A stretch of DNA of 64,000 nt from Microbacterium rhizosphaerae (GCF_034120055.1 NZ_CP139368.1:248001-312000), one strand, 5' to 3'. Positions 7,533 through 16,430 are shown, numbered from the stretch's first letter. The notes: generated by a model from the sequence alone, not told the origin. Numbers and translations are program-made.

Positions 7533-8774
7533 ATGGACACCCCGCTCACTCGCGTGCAACTCGTGCGCTGGCGCACCGCCGTGTTCGCGATCTTCTTCGC
7601 CACCGGCCTGGGCTTCGCGACGTGGGCGTCGCGTGTCCCGACCGCCAAGGCGAACCTCGGCATCGACGACTTCCAGCTCGGCATCCTGCTGTTCGCCTCC
7701 GGCGCCGCCTCGATCCTCGGCCTGTCGCTCGCCAATGTGCTCCTCGCGCGCTGGGGAGCCCGCCGAGGGCTCCTGGTCGGGCTCGCGATCTTCGCCGGCG
7801 GCATCCTGCTCGTCGGCCTCGGCGCGCAGACGTTCACGTCCTACGCGCTGACGGGCGTCGGACTCGCCCTCATGGGACTCGGGATGGGCGCCACCGACGT
7901 CATGATGAACGTCGAGGGCGCCGCGATCGAGCGGGCGAGCGATCGCACGATCATGCCGCTGTTCCATGCGCTGTTCAGCCTTGGCACCGTCGCCGGCGCC
8001 GGCATCGGCGTCGCGATGACCTTCTGGAGCGTGGGCATCGCGCCGCACCTGTGGATCATGGGCGTGGTCGTGGTCGTGGGCGGCCTCGTGGCGGTCGCGT
8101 TCGTCCCGCGGCGCGAGGCGGTCGAAGACCCGGTCCCCGGCGAGGCCGGGCCGACCCGGCGGGAGAAGTTCGCCGCGATCCTCGCCGTGTGGCGCGATCC
8201 GCGCACGTACGCGATCGGGGCGATCATGCTCGGGATGGCGTTCGCCGAGGGCGGCGCGAACGACTGGCTGCCGCTCGCCGTCGTGGACGGCCATGGCGGC
8301 ACCGTCGCTCAGGGCGCCATCGCACTCACCGTCTTCTCGGTCGCCATGACGGCGGTCCGCGCGCTCGGCGGTCCGCTCGTCGACCGGTTCGGGCGCGTGT
8401 GGACTCTCCGCATCCTCGCCGTCGCCGCGGGTATCGGGCTGATCGTGTTCATCCTGGCGCCCACGCTGCCGATCGCGCTGATCGGCGTCGCGCTGTGGGG
8501 CGTCGGCGCCTCCCTCGGCTTCCCGCTCGGGATGTCGGCCGCGGCCGACGATCCGACCAAGGCCGCCGCATCCGTCAGCGCCGCCGCCACGATCGGCTAC
8601 ATCGCGTTCCTGTGCGGCCCGCCGATCCTGGGCTGGATCAGTCACCAGATCGGTCTGCTCAACACCCTGTGGATCCTCGTGGGCCTGATCGCCCTGTCCG
8701 GCTTCGCCTCCGGAGCCGCCAAGCCCATCGCGGGCTCGACGGTCGGCGCGGGCCGCGCGCACAACGAGGCCTGA
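7533..8774 (+). CDS. MFS transporter
   Basis: A 413-residue major facilitator superfamily protein with 12 predicted helices. The motif FATWASRVPTAKANLG after helix 1 and the loop RWGARRGLLVG (MFS motif A region) resemble the YbjJ/FucP-like branch often called inner membrane protein YbjJ. The substrate is not known. The gene is divergent from the LacI-type regulator and its promoter contains that regulator's probable operator, so expression is likely induced by a small molecule, perhaps a sugar or sugar-like compound. The ATG at 7533 was chosen because of its spacing to the -10 hexamer and the family N-terminus. Confidence 0.88.
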   Translation: MDTPLTRVQLVRWRTAVFAIFFATGLGFATWASRVPTAKANLGIDDFQLGILLFASGAASILGLSLANVLLARWGARRGLLVGLAIFAGGILLVGLGAQTFTSYALTGVGLALMGLGMGATDVMMNVEGAAIERASDRTIMPLFHALFSLGTVAGAGIGVAMTFWSVGIAPHLWIMGVVVVVGGLVAVAFVPRREAVEDPVPGEAGPTRREKFAAILAVWRDPRTYAIGAIMLGMAFAEGGANDWLPLAVVDGHGGTVAQGAIALTVFSVAMTAVRALGGPLVDRFGRVWTLRILAVAAGIGLIVFILAPTLPIALIGVALWGVGASLGFPLGMSAAADDPTKAAASVSAAATIGYIAFLCGPPILGWISHQIGLLNTLWILVGLIALSGFASGAAKPIAGSTVGAGRAHNEA

Positions 8775-8783
8775 GCCTCGGCG

Positions 8784-9599
8784 TCAGGTCACATCGTCGA
8801 AGTCCCCGTGGACCCACGCGATGTGCCGATCGGCCGAGCGCCGCACGACCGCGCGGGCGTCCGCCGGGATGACGTTCGCGAAGTTGCCGTAGAGCCGATC
8901 GAACGCGAAGCGCTCGACGTGGGCTGCGACCCGCTCCACGACGGCCCCCGACAGCGGGATGCGGTTGGGGTAGCTCCACATGAAGCTCACCGAGGTGCGG
9001 TCGGGGTTCGCGAAGATCGTGTCGCTCGACAGCAGCACGCCCTTCCCGTCGGCTCCCGCCGCCCAGTGCACGACGGAGCTCCCGGGGAAGTGCCCACCGG
9101 GCTGCGTCAGCGTCACGCCGGGGAACAGCTCGATGTCGTCGGTCCAGAAGCGCATCGCGGGATCGGTCCGCGCGACCCACTCCCTGTCCCTCTCGGCGAT
9201 GAGCACCGGCACCCCGCCGAGCGCGCGGCTCCACTCGACCTGCGCGCCGTACATGTGCGGATGGCTCGCCATGATCGCCGCCACCGGTCCGAGCTCGCGG
9301 ATCGCGGCGACGGCCGCATCGTCGAGGTAGCCGATCGGATCGAACAGCAGGGAACCGGCATCCGTTCGCAGCAGCTTCGCCTGCTGCCCGATGCCCGCCC
9401 CCGGGCGGCTGGTGATCCCCCAGAGGTCGGGCTCGATCTCGGCCACCTCCGTCCGGTAGCCCGCCGTCCGCATCTCCTCGAGAGTCGTCCACCGCTGGCC
9501 CTCGGCCGGGACCCACTGCCGTGGATCCGCGCAGATCGCGCACACCTCCACGCGCTGCTCGTGCTCGACGGCACACGTGGCACAGATCCAGAAGGACAC
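8784..9599 (-). CDS. MBL-fold protein with N-terminal zinc ribbon
   Basis: This 271-residue protein starts with a rubredoxin-like zinc ribbon (Cys6, Cys9, Cys20, Cys23), followed by a metallo-beta-lactamase fold. The usual HxHxDH metal motif is altered: the sequence is SHPHMYGAQVEW, with Tyr-Gly in place of Asp-His. A later GGHFPGSSVVHW histidine motif and the LLSSDTIF aspartate are kept. One metal site may therefore be changed or absent. The substrate is unknown. The GTG start at 9599 places the first Cys pair right after the start, which the zinc ribbon requires. It is divergent from nucS. Confidence 0.8.
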   Translation of the reverse strand: MSFWICATCAVEHEQRVEVCAICADPRQWVPAEGQRWTTLEEMRTAGYRTEVAEIEPDLWGITSRPGAGIGQQAKLLRTDAGSLLFDPIGYLDDAAVAAIRELGPVAAIMASHPHMYGAQVEWSRALGGVPVLIAERDREWVARTDPAMRFWTDDIELFPGVTLTQPGGHFPGSSVVHWAAGADGKGVLLSSDTIFANPDRTSVSFMWSYPNRIPLSGAVVERVAAHVERFAFDRLYGNFANVIPADARAVVRRSADRHIAWVHGDFDDVT

Positions 9600-9713
9600 C
9601 GCATCCCCTCTCCTGCCGGACGCCCATCGGCCGGCACCCGCCCCGCGCGAGGCAAGCACAGTCAAACACGAGCGCTCGATGTCGCGCCGGGCTGACGCCC
9701 TCCCTGCCCCGGC

Positions 9714-9719
9714 TAGGCT
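9714..9719 (+). promoter_or_regulatory. -10 hexamer of nucS, probably leaderless
   Basis: TAGGCT lies 6 nt before the GTG of nucS with no ribosome-binding site between them. Confidence 0.55.
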
Positions 9720-9725
9720 CGAACG

Positions 9726-10409
9726 GTGCGCCTTGTCATCGCCCGCTGCTCGGTGGACTACTCCGGGCGCCTGAACGCCCACCTGCCGCTGGCGACACGC
9801 CTGCTCGTGCACAAGGGCGACGGCAGCCTGCTCGTGCACTCCGACGGCGGGTCGTACAAGCCGCTCAACTGGATGAGTCCGCCCTGCACGTTCACCGTCG
9901 AGGACCCGACGGGCGAGGGCGTCATCGAACAGTGGCGCGTGACGCACGCCAAGTCGGGCGATGCGCTGGTGGTGCGCATCCATGAGGTCCTCCACGATTC
10001 GCTGCACGAGCTCGGGATCGACCCCGGCCTGCAGAAGGACGGCGTCGAGGCCGACCTGCAGCGCCTGCTCGCCGAGCAGGTCGGCGTCATCGGCGACGGG
10101 TTGACCCTCGTGCGCCGCGAGTTCCCGACCGCGATCGGCCCGGTGGACCTGCTGCTGCGCGATCCGGCCGGCGGCACGATCGCCGTCGAAGTCAAGCGCC
10201 GCGGCGACATCGACGGCGTCGAGCAGCTGACCCGCTACCTCGAGCTGCTCGGCCGCGACCCGCACCTGGCCCCCGTGACCGGCGTCTTCGCGGCACAGGA
10301 GATCAAGCCGCAGGCGAAGGTCCTCGCCGCGGACCGCGGCATCCGCTGCGTGACCCTCGACTACGACGAGATGAAGGGGATCGAATCCGGTGCACCCCGA
10401 CTCTTCTGA
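9726..10409 (+). CDS. nucS: Mismatch-specific endonuclease NucS (EndoMS)
   Basis: NucS performs the non-MutS/MutL mismatch repair found in many Actinobacteria and archaea, cutting both strands at a mismatch. The 227-residue protein has an N-terminal DNA-binding half and a RecB-like C-terminal nuclease with Asp141 ([10 protein letters not shown]), Glu155 and Lys157 (IAVEVKRRG) and Gln167. The C-terminus ends in APRLF, resembling the sliding-clamp binding tail, which fits cooperation with the DnaN clamp also encoded here. The GTG start follows a TAGGCT hexamer by 6 nt. The 3' end overlaps the following HAD gene by 20 bases. Confidence 0.95.
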   Translation: MRLVIARCSVDYSGRLNAHLPLATRLLVHKGDGSLLVHSDGGSYKPLNWMSPPCTFTVEDPTGEGVIEQWRVTHAKSGDALVVRIHEVLHDSLHELGIDPGLQKDGVEADLQRLLAEQVGVIGDGLTLVRREFPTAIGPVDLLLRDPAGGTIAVEVKRRGDIDGVEQLTRYLELLGRDPHLAPVTGVFAAQEIKPQAKVLAADRGIRCVTLDYDEMKGIESGAPRLF

Positions 10410-11082
10410 CTCCGCCCGCTCCCCGTGGACGTGCATCCTGTGGGATGTCGACGGGACGATCGTGGACGGATCGGATGCGATCCTCCGACGGCTCGCGATC
10501 ACGCTCGAGCACTTCGGCCTGCCTGCTGCGAAGCGCGAGGAGCTCGCGCACTGGATCGGGCCGCCGATGTTCGAGTCGTTCCAGCAGAACGTCGGCCTGT
10601 CGCCCGATCAGGCGGCGGAGGCCGTCGCGTACTACCGGGGCCTGAGCAAGGCCGAGGGCTACACGATCGGCGCGCGGGTGTACCCGGGCGTCGGCGAACT
10701 CATCGCCGAGCTGCACGCGTGCGGCATCCCGCAGGCGACGGCGAGCTCGAAGCCCGAGAACCAGGTCGTCGCGCTGATGGACCACTTCGGGCTCGAAGAC
10801 TACTTCGTCACGATCACCGGTGCGAGCCCCGATGAGCGGACCCTCGGCGCGAAAGCCGACATCGTGCGAGAGGCCCTGCGACGTCTCGCCGCAGCGGGCG
10901 TGGACACGACGCGACCGGTGCTGATCGGCGACCGCCACCACGATGTCGACGGCGGCGCGCAGAACGACGTGCCGGTCATCTTCGTGCGGTGGGGCTTCAG
11001 CTGGCCGTACGAGGCGGACGGCGCCCAGGCCGCGGTCGACGACGTCGACCAGCTCCGCGATCTTCTGCTTGTTCGCGGCTGA
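10390..11082 (+). CDS. HAD-family phosphatase (Gph-like)
   Basis: A 230-residue haloacid dehalogenase hydrolase. Motif I is [10 protein letters not shown] near residue 17, motif II is the TASSKP region, and motif IV is [13 protein letters not shown] helical cap sits between motifs I and II, as in phosphoglycolate phosphatase and similar sugar-phosphate phosphatases. The exact substrate is not clear. The GTG start lies inside the end of nucS, so the two genes are probably co-transcribed and translationally coupled. An alternative start further in would cut into motif I and is unlikely. Confidence 0.88.
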   Translation: MHPDSSDSARSPWTCILWDVDGTIVDGSDAILRRLAITLEHFGLPAAKREELAHWIGPPMFESFQQNVGLSPDQAAEAVAYYRGLSKAEGYTIGARVYPGVGELIAELHACGIPQATASSKPENQVVALMDHFGLEDYFVTITGASPDERTLGAKADIVREALRRLAAAGVDTTRPVLIGDRHHDVDGGAQNDVPVIFVRWGFSWPYEADGAQAAVDDVDQLRDLLLVRG

Positions 11083-11111
11083 GCCATTCTGAATAACCAG
11101 ACCGCCTTCAA

Positions 11112-11117
11112 TAGGCT
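11112..11117 (+). promoter_or_regulatory. -10 hexamer of the MprF-like gene, probably leaderless
   Basis: TAGGCT lies 6 nt before the GTG at 11124. No ribosome-binding site is visible. Confidence 0.55.
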
Positions 11118-11123
11118 TCTGCC

Positions 11124-13196
11124 GTGACGGATGCCGTGATGCCGACGTCGAATCGCGCCCTCGCCGTGATTCGACGAATCCCCGCGACCCTCGGGATGGT
11201 CGCGGCGATCCTCATCATCGGGATCGTCTCGCGGGGGCTGTGGCATCCCTTCCGGCACAGCCCGATGTGGGAGACGTTCGCCTACGGTCTTCCGGCGTTC
11301 GAAGCCGGGCGCTTCTGGACCCCGTTCACCGGCACGTTCCTCATCGCGTGGCCCTGGATCTACATGCTGGTGTTCCTCGGCTTCACCGGGATGGCGTACC
11401 TCGAGTACCACCGCGGCTGGCGCGTCGCCCTCGCCTACTTCTGGATCGGCCAGCTCTTCGCGATCTTCGCCGCCGCGCTCATCCTGTGGTTCTTCAGCAG
11501 CTTCACGGGCTGGGAGTGGGCGCGCGAACAGGCGACGGTGGTGGATGTCGGGCCCGGCGGAGGCGTGCTGGCCTGCGTCGCCGCCGCGATCGGTCTCTTC
11601 CACGCGCCGTGGCGGGTGCGCGCGTGGTCGTTCCTTCTGGCGTTCCTCTTCGTCGCGATGCTCTTCTGGGGCAACGTTCTCGACCTCGAGCACCTCCTCG
11701 GCGTGCTGCTCGTCCTCGTGGTCGACCGCAGCCTGCGCCTGCGGCGCACGACCGTCCGAGAGCAGCGGCTGCTCGCGTTCCTGGGGCTCGTCACCCTCGG
11801 CGTCATCGAGATCATCGTGCTGATCGTGCCGACGGACGGACTGTTCGGCTCCACCGCCCCGGTCTCGGGCTCGGCCGTCGACATCCTGACCGACATCGTG
11901 GTGATCGGCTTCGCGGCGAACGGCCTGCGGCGGGGGCGCCGCTGGGCATGGATCGTCGCCATCATCCTGTCGATCGTCAACATCCTCAGCATGGCCCTGC
12001 TCATCCTGCTGATCGGGCTCGAGGGTCTGCCCGAGATGCACATCCTCCTTCGCGGCGATCCTGCGGTGTCGCTCGCGACCGGCGTTCTCTGGATCGTCGC
12101 CTTCGTCTACCTGATCTTCGTGCGGGGAGCGTTCCAGGTGCGCCGCTCCTCGAAGCTCGGGCAGCATCCGGCTCCCACCGTCGAGGACGTCAAGGCCGAG
12201 ATCCGCGCCCACGGCGGCGGCACCCTGTCGTGGATGGCGACGTGGGACGACAACAGCTACCTGCGCACCTCCGACGGGATCGTCGCCTACCAGCGCAGGT
12301 CGGGCGTCGCGATCGCCCTCGGCGACCCGATCGGACCGGCATCCGGAATCGCCCGATCGACCCGGGAGTTCATCGAGACGGTCGAGCACGAAGCCCTCAT
12401 CCCGTGCTTCTTCAGCGCTACTGCGCCCACCAAGGCCGCGGTCCCGGCGGGGTGGCGCAGCCTCATCGTCGCCGACGACACCATCGTCGATCTCCCGGGG
12501 CTCGAGTTCACCGGCAAGCGGTGGAACAACGTCCGCACCGCGTTCAACCGCGCGGAGCGCGAGGGCGTGCGATTCCGGCTGACGCATCTGCGCGACGAGC
12601 CGTGGGGCGTGCAGCAGCAGTTGCGGGCGATCTCGGAGATGTGGGTCGGCGACCGCGGCCTGCCGGAGATGTCGTTCACCCTCGGCACCCTCGACGAGGC
12701 GGCCGACCCCGAGGTTCGACTCGCCCTCGCCGTCTCCGAGAACGGCGATGTGGAGGGCTTCCTCTCCTGGCTCCCGCGCTACGGTCCGGGCGGTCATGTG
12801 ATCGGATGGACGCTCGACCTCATGCGCCGGCGCGAGGGCGGCTTCCCGACCGTCATGGAATTCCTGCTCGGCGCCTCGGTCCGCGCGTTCCGCGACGAGG
12901 GCGCCTTGGTCGCATCACTGTCCGGCGCGCCCCTCACGCACGAGGGACCGTCGGATCCCGGCATCATCGGCGACCTCACCGATCGACTCGCCGCCGCCCT
13001 CGAGCCGGTCTACGGATTCCAGGCGCTGCACCGGTTCAAGCAGAAGTTCCACCCGCGCTACGAGCGGATGTATCTCCTCTACCGCGAGGAGGGCGATCTC
13101 GCCCGCATCGCGACCGGCCTCACCCGCGCATTCCTGCCCGACGCCACACTGCGCCAGTTCGCGGGCGCGGGTCTCGACCTCGTGCGTCGCGACTAG
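11124..13196 (+). CDS. MprF-like membrane protein with DUF2156 C-terminal domain
   Basis: A 690-residue protein. The N-terminal 330 residues contain about eight hydrophobic helices, with a segment resembling a degenerate rhomboid-type fold. Residues 335-640 form the soluble DUF2156 domain (RTSDGIVAYQRRSGVAIALG, then LSWLPRYGPGGHVIGWTLDL), the tandem GNAT fold found at the C-terminus of phosphatidylglycerol lysyltransferase MprF. The family suggests aminoacyl transfer from tRNA to a lipid, but no tRNA-recognition domain is present and the substrate is unknown. The GTG at 11124 follows TAGGCT by 6 nt. A strong terminator-like palindrome follows the gene. Confidence 0.8.
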   Translation: MTDAVMPTSNRALAVIRRIPATLGMVAAILIIGIVSRGLWHPFRHSPMWETFAYGLPAFEAGRFWTPFTGTFLIAWPWIYMLVFLGFTGMAYLEYHRGWRVALAYFWIGQLFAIFAAALILWFFSSFTGWEWAREQATVVDVGPGGGVLACVAAAIGLFHAPWRVRAWSFLLAFLFVAMLFWGNVLDLEHLLGVLLVLVVDRSLRLRRTTVREQRLLAFLGLVTLGVIEIIVLIVPTDGLFGSTAPVSGSAVDILTDIVVIGFAANGLRRGRRWAWIVAIILSIVNILSMALLILLIGLEGLPEMHILLRGDPAVSLATGVLWIVAFVYLIFVRGAFQVRRSSKLGQHPAPTVEDVKAEIRAHGGGTLSWMATWDDNSYLRTSDGIVAYQRRSGVAIALGDPIGPASGIARSTREFIETVEHEALIPCFFSATAPTKAAVPAGWRSLIVADDTIVDLPGLEFTGKRWNNVRTAFNRAEREGVRFRLTHLRDEPWGVQQQLRAISEMWVGDRGLPEMSFTLGTLDEAADPEVRLALAVSENGDVEGFLSWLPRYGPGGHVIGWTLDLMRRREGGFPTVMEFLLGASVRAFRDEGALVASLSGAPLTHEGPSDPGIIGDLTDRLAAALEPVYGFQALHRFKQKFHPRYERMYLLYREEGDLARIATGLTRAFLPDATLRQFAGAGLDLVRRD

Positions 13197-13213
13197 AAGC
13201 CGGGGCGAACGGA

Positions 13214-13245
13214 AAGGGACCGGATGCCGCGGCATCCGGTCCCTT
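13214..13245. terminator. Bidirectional terminator between convergent genes
   Basis: A perfect 32-bp palindrome (arms AAGGGACCGGATGCCG and its complement) with A and T residues at the ends. It lies between the MprF-like gene (plus) and the cold-shock gene (minus) and can end both transcripts. Confidence 0.85.
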
Positions 13246-13257
13246 CGGTCTCCGATG

Positions 13258-13464
13258 TCAGATCGGACGGATGTTCTCCGCCTGCAGACCCTTCGGACCC
13301 TGCGCGACGTCGAATTCGACGCGCTGGTTCTCCTCCAGGCTGCGATAACCGCTGGCCTCGATGGCCGTGTAGTGGGCGAAGACGTCTGCTCCGCCGTCAT
13401 CCGGCGCGATGAAGCCGAAGCCCTTCTCCGAGTTGAACCACTTGACGGTGCCCTGCGTGCTCAT
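13258..13464 (-). CDS. cspA: Cold-shock protein (CspA family)
   Basis: A 68-residue single cold-shock domain that binds single-stranded RNA and DNA and melts secondary structure. RNP-1 is KGFGFI (residues 14-19). RNP-2 is DVFAHY (27-32), slightly changed from the usual DVFVHF. The ATG at 13464 gives the standard [12 protein letters not shown]-terminus. The upstream region to 13600 has no other gene and may hold a long 5' leader, as is common for csp genes. A convergent terminator lies just downstream. Confidence 0.95.
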   Translation of the reverse strand: MSTQGTVKWFNSEKGFGFIAPDDGGADVFAHYTAIEASGYRSLEENQRVEFDVAQGPKGLQAENIRPI

Positions 13465-13613
13465 GTACTGCCGTTCTCCTGCACTCCCCGGCGCGAGTGC
13501 ACCGGCTTTGCCGACAACGCTAACGAATTCCGGGCCGTTGTACAGGAGCGAAAACGGAAGGTGACGTAAAAGTTGCATGAAATGTCACCCCGAGCCCTAG
13601 TATTGGGGCGCCC

Positions 13614-14258
13614 ATGAGCACCGACGCTGCGCTTCCCCGTCTCGAACCGCAGGGTGCGACTCTTCGCGACGACGTGTACTCGGTGATCGCGGAGGCCATC
13701 CTGGACGGTCGCCTCGAACCCGGCTCGACTCTGCGAGACCTCGATCTCGCCGAGAGCCTCGGAGTGTCGCGGACGCCCGTGCGCGAGGCCCTCCAGCGTC
13801 TGCAGCGGATCGGACTCGTCGAGGTCTCCGCCAACCGGTGGACCCGGGTCTCCGTTCCCGATCAGGGCCTCTACGAGTCGTCACGGGAGTTCATGGTCTA
13901 CATGATGGGCAATACGCTCAGCATCGCGCTTCCCCGCATCACCGACGAGCAGCTCGAGACGGCCCTCGCGATGCTGGACGACATCATCGAGGCGTCGGAT
14001 GCCGACGAGCACATCCGGCTCGTCCGCGCCAACGCGACCTTCTTCCGCTACCTCACCGTGTCGAGCGGCAACCGGGTGCTGCTGCGGGTCCAGGAGGAGG
14101 CGGACTACGCGATGCGGCGCAACACCGTCGGCTGGCGTCCGTACGGCGAGTGCCCCGACCAGCGTCGGGTCGAATACCTCGCCTTGAGGGATGCCGTCGC
14201 CTCCCGCGACGGCGCGGCCGCGGAGGCGCTCATCCGCAAGCGGCACGGCTACGCCTGA
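13614..14258 (+). CDS. GntR-family (FCD subfamily) transcriptional regulator
   Basis: A 214-residue regulator with an N-terminal winged helix (residues 17-78, LRDLDLAESLGVSRTPVREALQRLQ) and an all-helical FCD-type ligand-binding domain. The usual FCD metal-binding histidines are not obvious, so the effector domain may bind a metal-free ligand or be divergent. The neighbours do not show a clear regulon. A TAGTAT hexamer lies 10 nt upstream of the ATG, so the leader is very short. The gene is followed after 24 nt by the acetyltransferase gene, which seems to have its own promoter. Confidence 0.88.
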   Translation: MSTDAALPRLEPQGATLRDDVYSVIAEAILDGRLEPGSTLRDLDLAESLGVSRTPVREALQRLQRIGLVEVSANRWTRVSVPDQGLYESSREFMVYMMGNTLSIALPRITDEQLETALAMLDDIIEASDADEHIRLVRANATFFRYLTVSSGNRVLLRVQEEADYAMRRNTVGWRPYGECPDQRRVEYLALRDAVASRDGAAAEALIRKRHGYA

Positions 14259-14270
14259 CGGAGCCCCCGG

Positions 14271-14276
14271 TAGGTT
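14271..14276 (+). promoter_or_regulatory. -10 hexamer of the GNAT gene, probably leaderless
   Basis: TAGGTT lies 6 nt before the ATG at 14283. Confidence 0.5.
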
Positions 14277-14282
14277 GGGGCC

Positions 14283-14768
14283 ATGGGGCACATCGAGCTG
14301 CGCGACCTCGACGACGACGACCTCGACGCCATCTTCGAGATGATGCGCGACCGGGAGGCCGTCCAGGAGGCGGCGTTCACGGCGACGGATCCGGATGACC
14401 GCGCCGCCTTCGACGCGTGGATCGCACGGCAGCGCGCCAACCGCGAGAACGCCCTGTTCGTGGTCACCGAGAACGGCGGGTTCGCCGGCACGGCGGGGGC
14501 GTTCACGACCGACGGCGACCGCGAAGTCACGTACTGGATCACCGCCCACGCGCGCGGGCGCGGTGTCGCCACGGAGGCCCTGCGGCTGCTCGTGTCGCGG
14601 GAGCCCACCCGGCCGCTGTTCGCACGGGTCGCCTCGCACAACGTCCGCTCGATCGCCGTCCTGGAGAGGGTCGGATTCACCGAGGTGTCGCGCATGATGT
14701 CGTTCGCCCCGGGCGTCGGCCGCGAGGTCGAGGAGCGCGTCTACAGCCTGCTCCCCGCCCTGGAGTGA
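14283..14768 (+). CDS. GNAT-family N-acetyltransferase
   Basis: A 161-residue acetyltransferase of the RimJ/RimL type. The acetyl-CoA binding motif appears as HARGRGVATEALRLLV (about residues 89-104), followed by the typical ASHNVRSIAVLERVGF motif near residues 119-134. Such enzymes acetylate protein N-termini or small amines; the substrate here is unknown. The ATG follows a TAGGTT hexamer by 6 nt with no ribosome-binding site. A strong hairpin terminator follows 16 bases after the stop codon. Confidence 0.88.
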   Translation: MGHIELRDLDDDDLDAIFEMMRDREAVQEAAFTATDPDDRAAFDAWIARQRANRENALFVVTENGGFAGTAGAFTTDGDREVTYWITAHARGRGVATEALRLLVSREPTRPLFARVASHNVRSIAVLERVGFTEVSRMMSFAPGVGREVEERVYSLLPALE

Positions 14769-14784
14769 TCGGGCGAGGGCGAAG

Positions 14785-14822
14785 ACGACGGAAGGGGCCC
14801 CTTTCGGGACCCCTTCCGTCGT
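14785..14822. terminator. Hairpin terminator after GNAT gene, before tRNA-Leu
   Basis: A 17-bp stem with a 4-nt loop (14785-14801 with 14806-14822, one mismatch), beginning ACGACGGAAGGGGCC. It separates the plus-strand acetyltransferase from the minus-strand tRNA and can act in both directions. Confidence 0.85.
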
Positions 14823-14826
14823 TCGG

Positions 14827-14910
14827 TGCGCGAGGGGGGAGTTGAACCCCCACGCCCTTTCGGGCACTGGCACCTGAAGCCAGCGCGTCTGCCTATTCCG
14901 CCACTCGCGC
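14827..14910 (-). tRNA. tRNA-Leu (anticodon CAG)
   Basis: The 84-nt minus-strand sequence folds as a class II tRNA. The 7-bp acceptor stem is GCGCGAG with CTCGCGC, the anticodon stem CTGGC/GCCAG encloses TTCAGGT (anticodon CAG), and there is a long variable arm GTGCCCGAAAGGGCG and a GGTTCAA T loop. The discriminator is A. The CCA end is not encoded, so it depends on the CCA-adding enzyme encoded at 61393. Confidence 0.95.
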
Positions 14911-15107
14911 GCGAGTCGTGGTCGCCCACGGACTCAACTTCACGAGGGTATCACGTCGGTGCGCGCTCCCCGAATCCGCTCGAGCGCACACCAGCGGAGT
15001 TCCCCACACGAGCGGATGTGCTGATCGCATCCGTCCGCAGAAACGCAGAAGTCCGCTGCTGCGTCGTGCACGCCGATCTCGTTCACGGCCTCCCCAGGCT
15101 GTACAAC

Positions 15108-15113
15108 TAGCAT
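15108..15113 (+). promoter_or_regulatory. -10-like hexamer of the kinase/cell-wall cluster
   Basis: TAGCAT lies about 30 nt upstream of the fhaA GTG and would give a short leader carrying the GAGGAG ribosome-binding site. It is the only candidate seen ahead of the operon. Confidence 0.4.
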
Positions 15114-15142
15114 GTAGCCACCGGATCGACCCGAGGAGTCGT

Positions 15143-15883
15143 GTGGGACTACTGGACAGCTTCGAGAAAGGTCTCGAGCGCGCCGTGAACGGCGCGTTCG
15201 CGAAGACCTTCCGCAGCGGCATTCAGCCTGTCGAGATCGCCTCGGCTCTGCGCAGCGAACTCGACAAGAAGGCCGCTGTGGTGACGCGCGACCGCATCCT
15301 GGCGCCCAACACCTTCACGGTCCGGCTGTCGTCGTCCGACAGCGAGCGCATGGCCACGCTCGGCAACGCCCTCATCGACGAGCTGCACGACCTGGTCGAG
15401 GCGCACGCGAAGGCGCAGGGATACTCGTTCGCGGGCCCGGTCACGATCACGCTCGTCCGCGACGAGCAGCTCACGACGGGCACCTTGAGCGTCGAGTCGA
15501 AGACCGCCCAGGGCAGGGTCTCGTGGCGGGCCGTCGTCGACATCGCCGGCAAGCGGCATCCCCTCGTCAAATCCCGGACCGTGATCGGCCGGGGCAGCGA
15601 CGCGGACATCACGGTGGCGGATGCCGGCACCAGCCGCAAGCACGTCGAGATCCTGTGGGACGGCGAGCGCGCGATGGTGCGCGACATGAACTCCACCAAC
15701 GGCACGAGTCTCGACGGCCACCGCATCGTGGAGGCCGCGCTCCCGCCGGACTCGACGATCACCATCGGGCACACCGACATCGTCTTCCGGGTCGTGGCCC
15801 AGGCCGCACCGCCCGTTCCGCCTCCGCCGCCGGCCGACTACACGCATGCATACGACCACCGCAGCGGAAGCGCCTTCTCGTGA
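15143..15883 (+). CDS. fhaA: FhaA: DUF3662 and FHA domain protein
   Basis: A 246-residue protein with an N-terminal DUF3662 domain (about 1-125; LLDSFEKGLERAVNGAFAK) and a C-terminal FHA domain (about 145-225; VIGRGSDADITV, TSRKHVEI, NSTNGTSLDGH) that binds phosphothreonine. In mycobacteria FhaA is a partner of the PknA/PknB kinases and of MurJ in peptidoglycan assembly. A Pro-rich linker comes near the C-terminus. The GTG start is supported by a GAGGAG ribosome-binding site 4 nt upstream and by the conserved N-terminus. It is the first gene of the cluster and overlaps fhaB by four bases. Confidence 0.93.
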   Translation: MGLLDSFEKGLERAVNGAFAKTFRSGIQPVEIASALRSELDKKAAVVTRDRILAPNTFTVRLSSSDSERMATLGNALIDELHDLVEAHAKAQGYSFAGPVTITLVRDEQLTTGTLSVESKTAQGRVSWRAVVDIAGKRHPLVKSRTVIGRGSDADITVADAGTSRKHVEILWDGERAMVRDMNSTNGTSLDGHRIVEAALPPDSTITIGHTDIVFRVVAQAAPPVPPPPPADYTHAYDHRSGSAFS

Positions 15884-16419
15884 GCGAGCTGACCCTCCTG
15901 CTGCTGCGCGTCGGGTTCCTCGTCCTGATGTGGTTCTTCGTGTTCGCGGTCGTCTACTCCCTGCGCGCCGATCTCTTCGGCGTGAAGGTGCGCCGCATGC
16001 CCGACACACCGGCACCCGCGCCGGCCCCGGTCGCGAGCGCGGTGCCGGGCGCGGCATCCCCGACCGCTCCCGCGCCCGTCGCGCCCAAGCCCGCGTCCTC
16101 CGGCAACGGTGCGCCCGCCACCCTGTCGTCCGTGTCCCGCATCGTCATCACGAGCGGCCCGAAAGCCGGCCTCGAGCTTCCTCTCGGCCGCGAGCCGCTG
16201 ACCATCGGCCGCTCCAGCGAGTCGGGCCTCGTCATCCGCGACGACTACACGTCCAGCCATCACGCGCGACTCGTCCTGTGGGGCGAGCAGTGGATGATCC
16301 AGGACCTCGACTCCACCAACGGCACATGGCACGACGGTCAGCGTGTGGCATCGCCGGTGCCGGTGAAGGTCGGCGCACCGATCAAGGTAGGCGCCACGAC
16401 GTTCGAGCTGCGGAAGTAG
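15880..16419 (+). CDS. fhaB: FhaB (FipA): membrane-anchored FHA protein
   Basis: A 179-residue protein with one N-terminal transmembrane helix (about 5-27), an Ala/Pro-rich linker (about 40-85), and a C-terminal FHA domain (LTIGRSSESGLVIRD, SSHHARL, DSTNGTWHDGQRV). FHA domains bind phosphothreonine peptides. The mycobacterial counterpart FipA links FtsZ and FtsQ at the division site and is a PknA/B target. The GTG start overlaps the stop codon of fhaA, so they are probably coupled. The pstP gene starts 11 bases after its stop. Confidence 0.93.
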   Translation: MSELTLLLLRVGFLVLMWFFVFAVVYSLRADLFGVKVRRMPDTPAPAPAPVASAVPGAASPTAPAPVAPKPASSGNGAPATLSSVSRIVITSGPKAGLELPLGREPLTIGRSSESGLVIRDDYTSSHHARLVLWGEQWMIQDLDSTNGTWHDGQRVASPVPVKVGAPIKVGATTFELRK

Positions 16420-16430
16420 CCCGGACGCCC

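Noticed and set aside
14911..15142. A small gene between tRNA-Leu and fhaA
   Set aside because: The short frames lack a ribosome-binding site and end or overlap within the promoter region; nothing recognisable is encoded.
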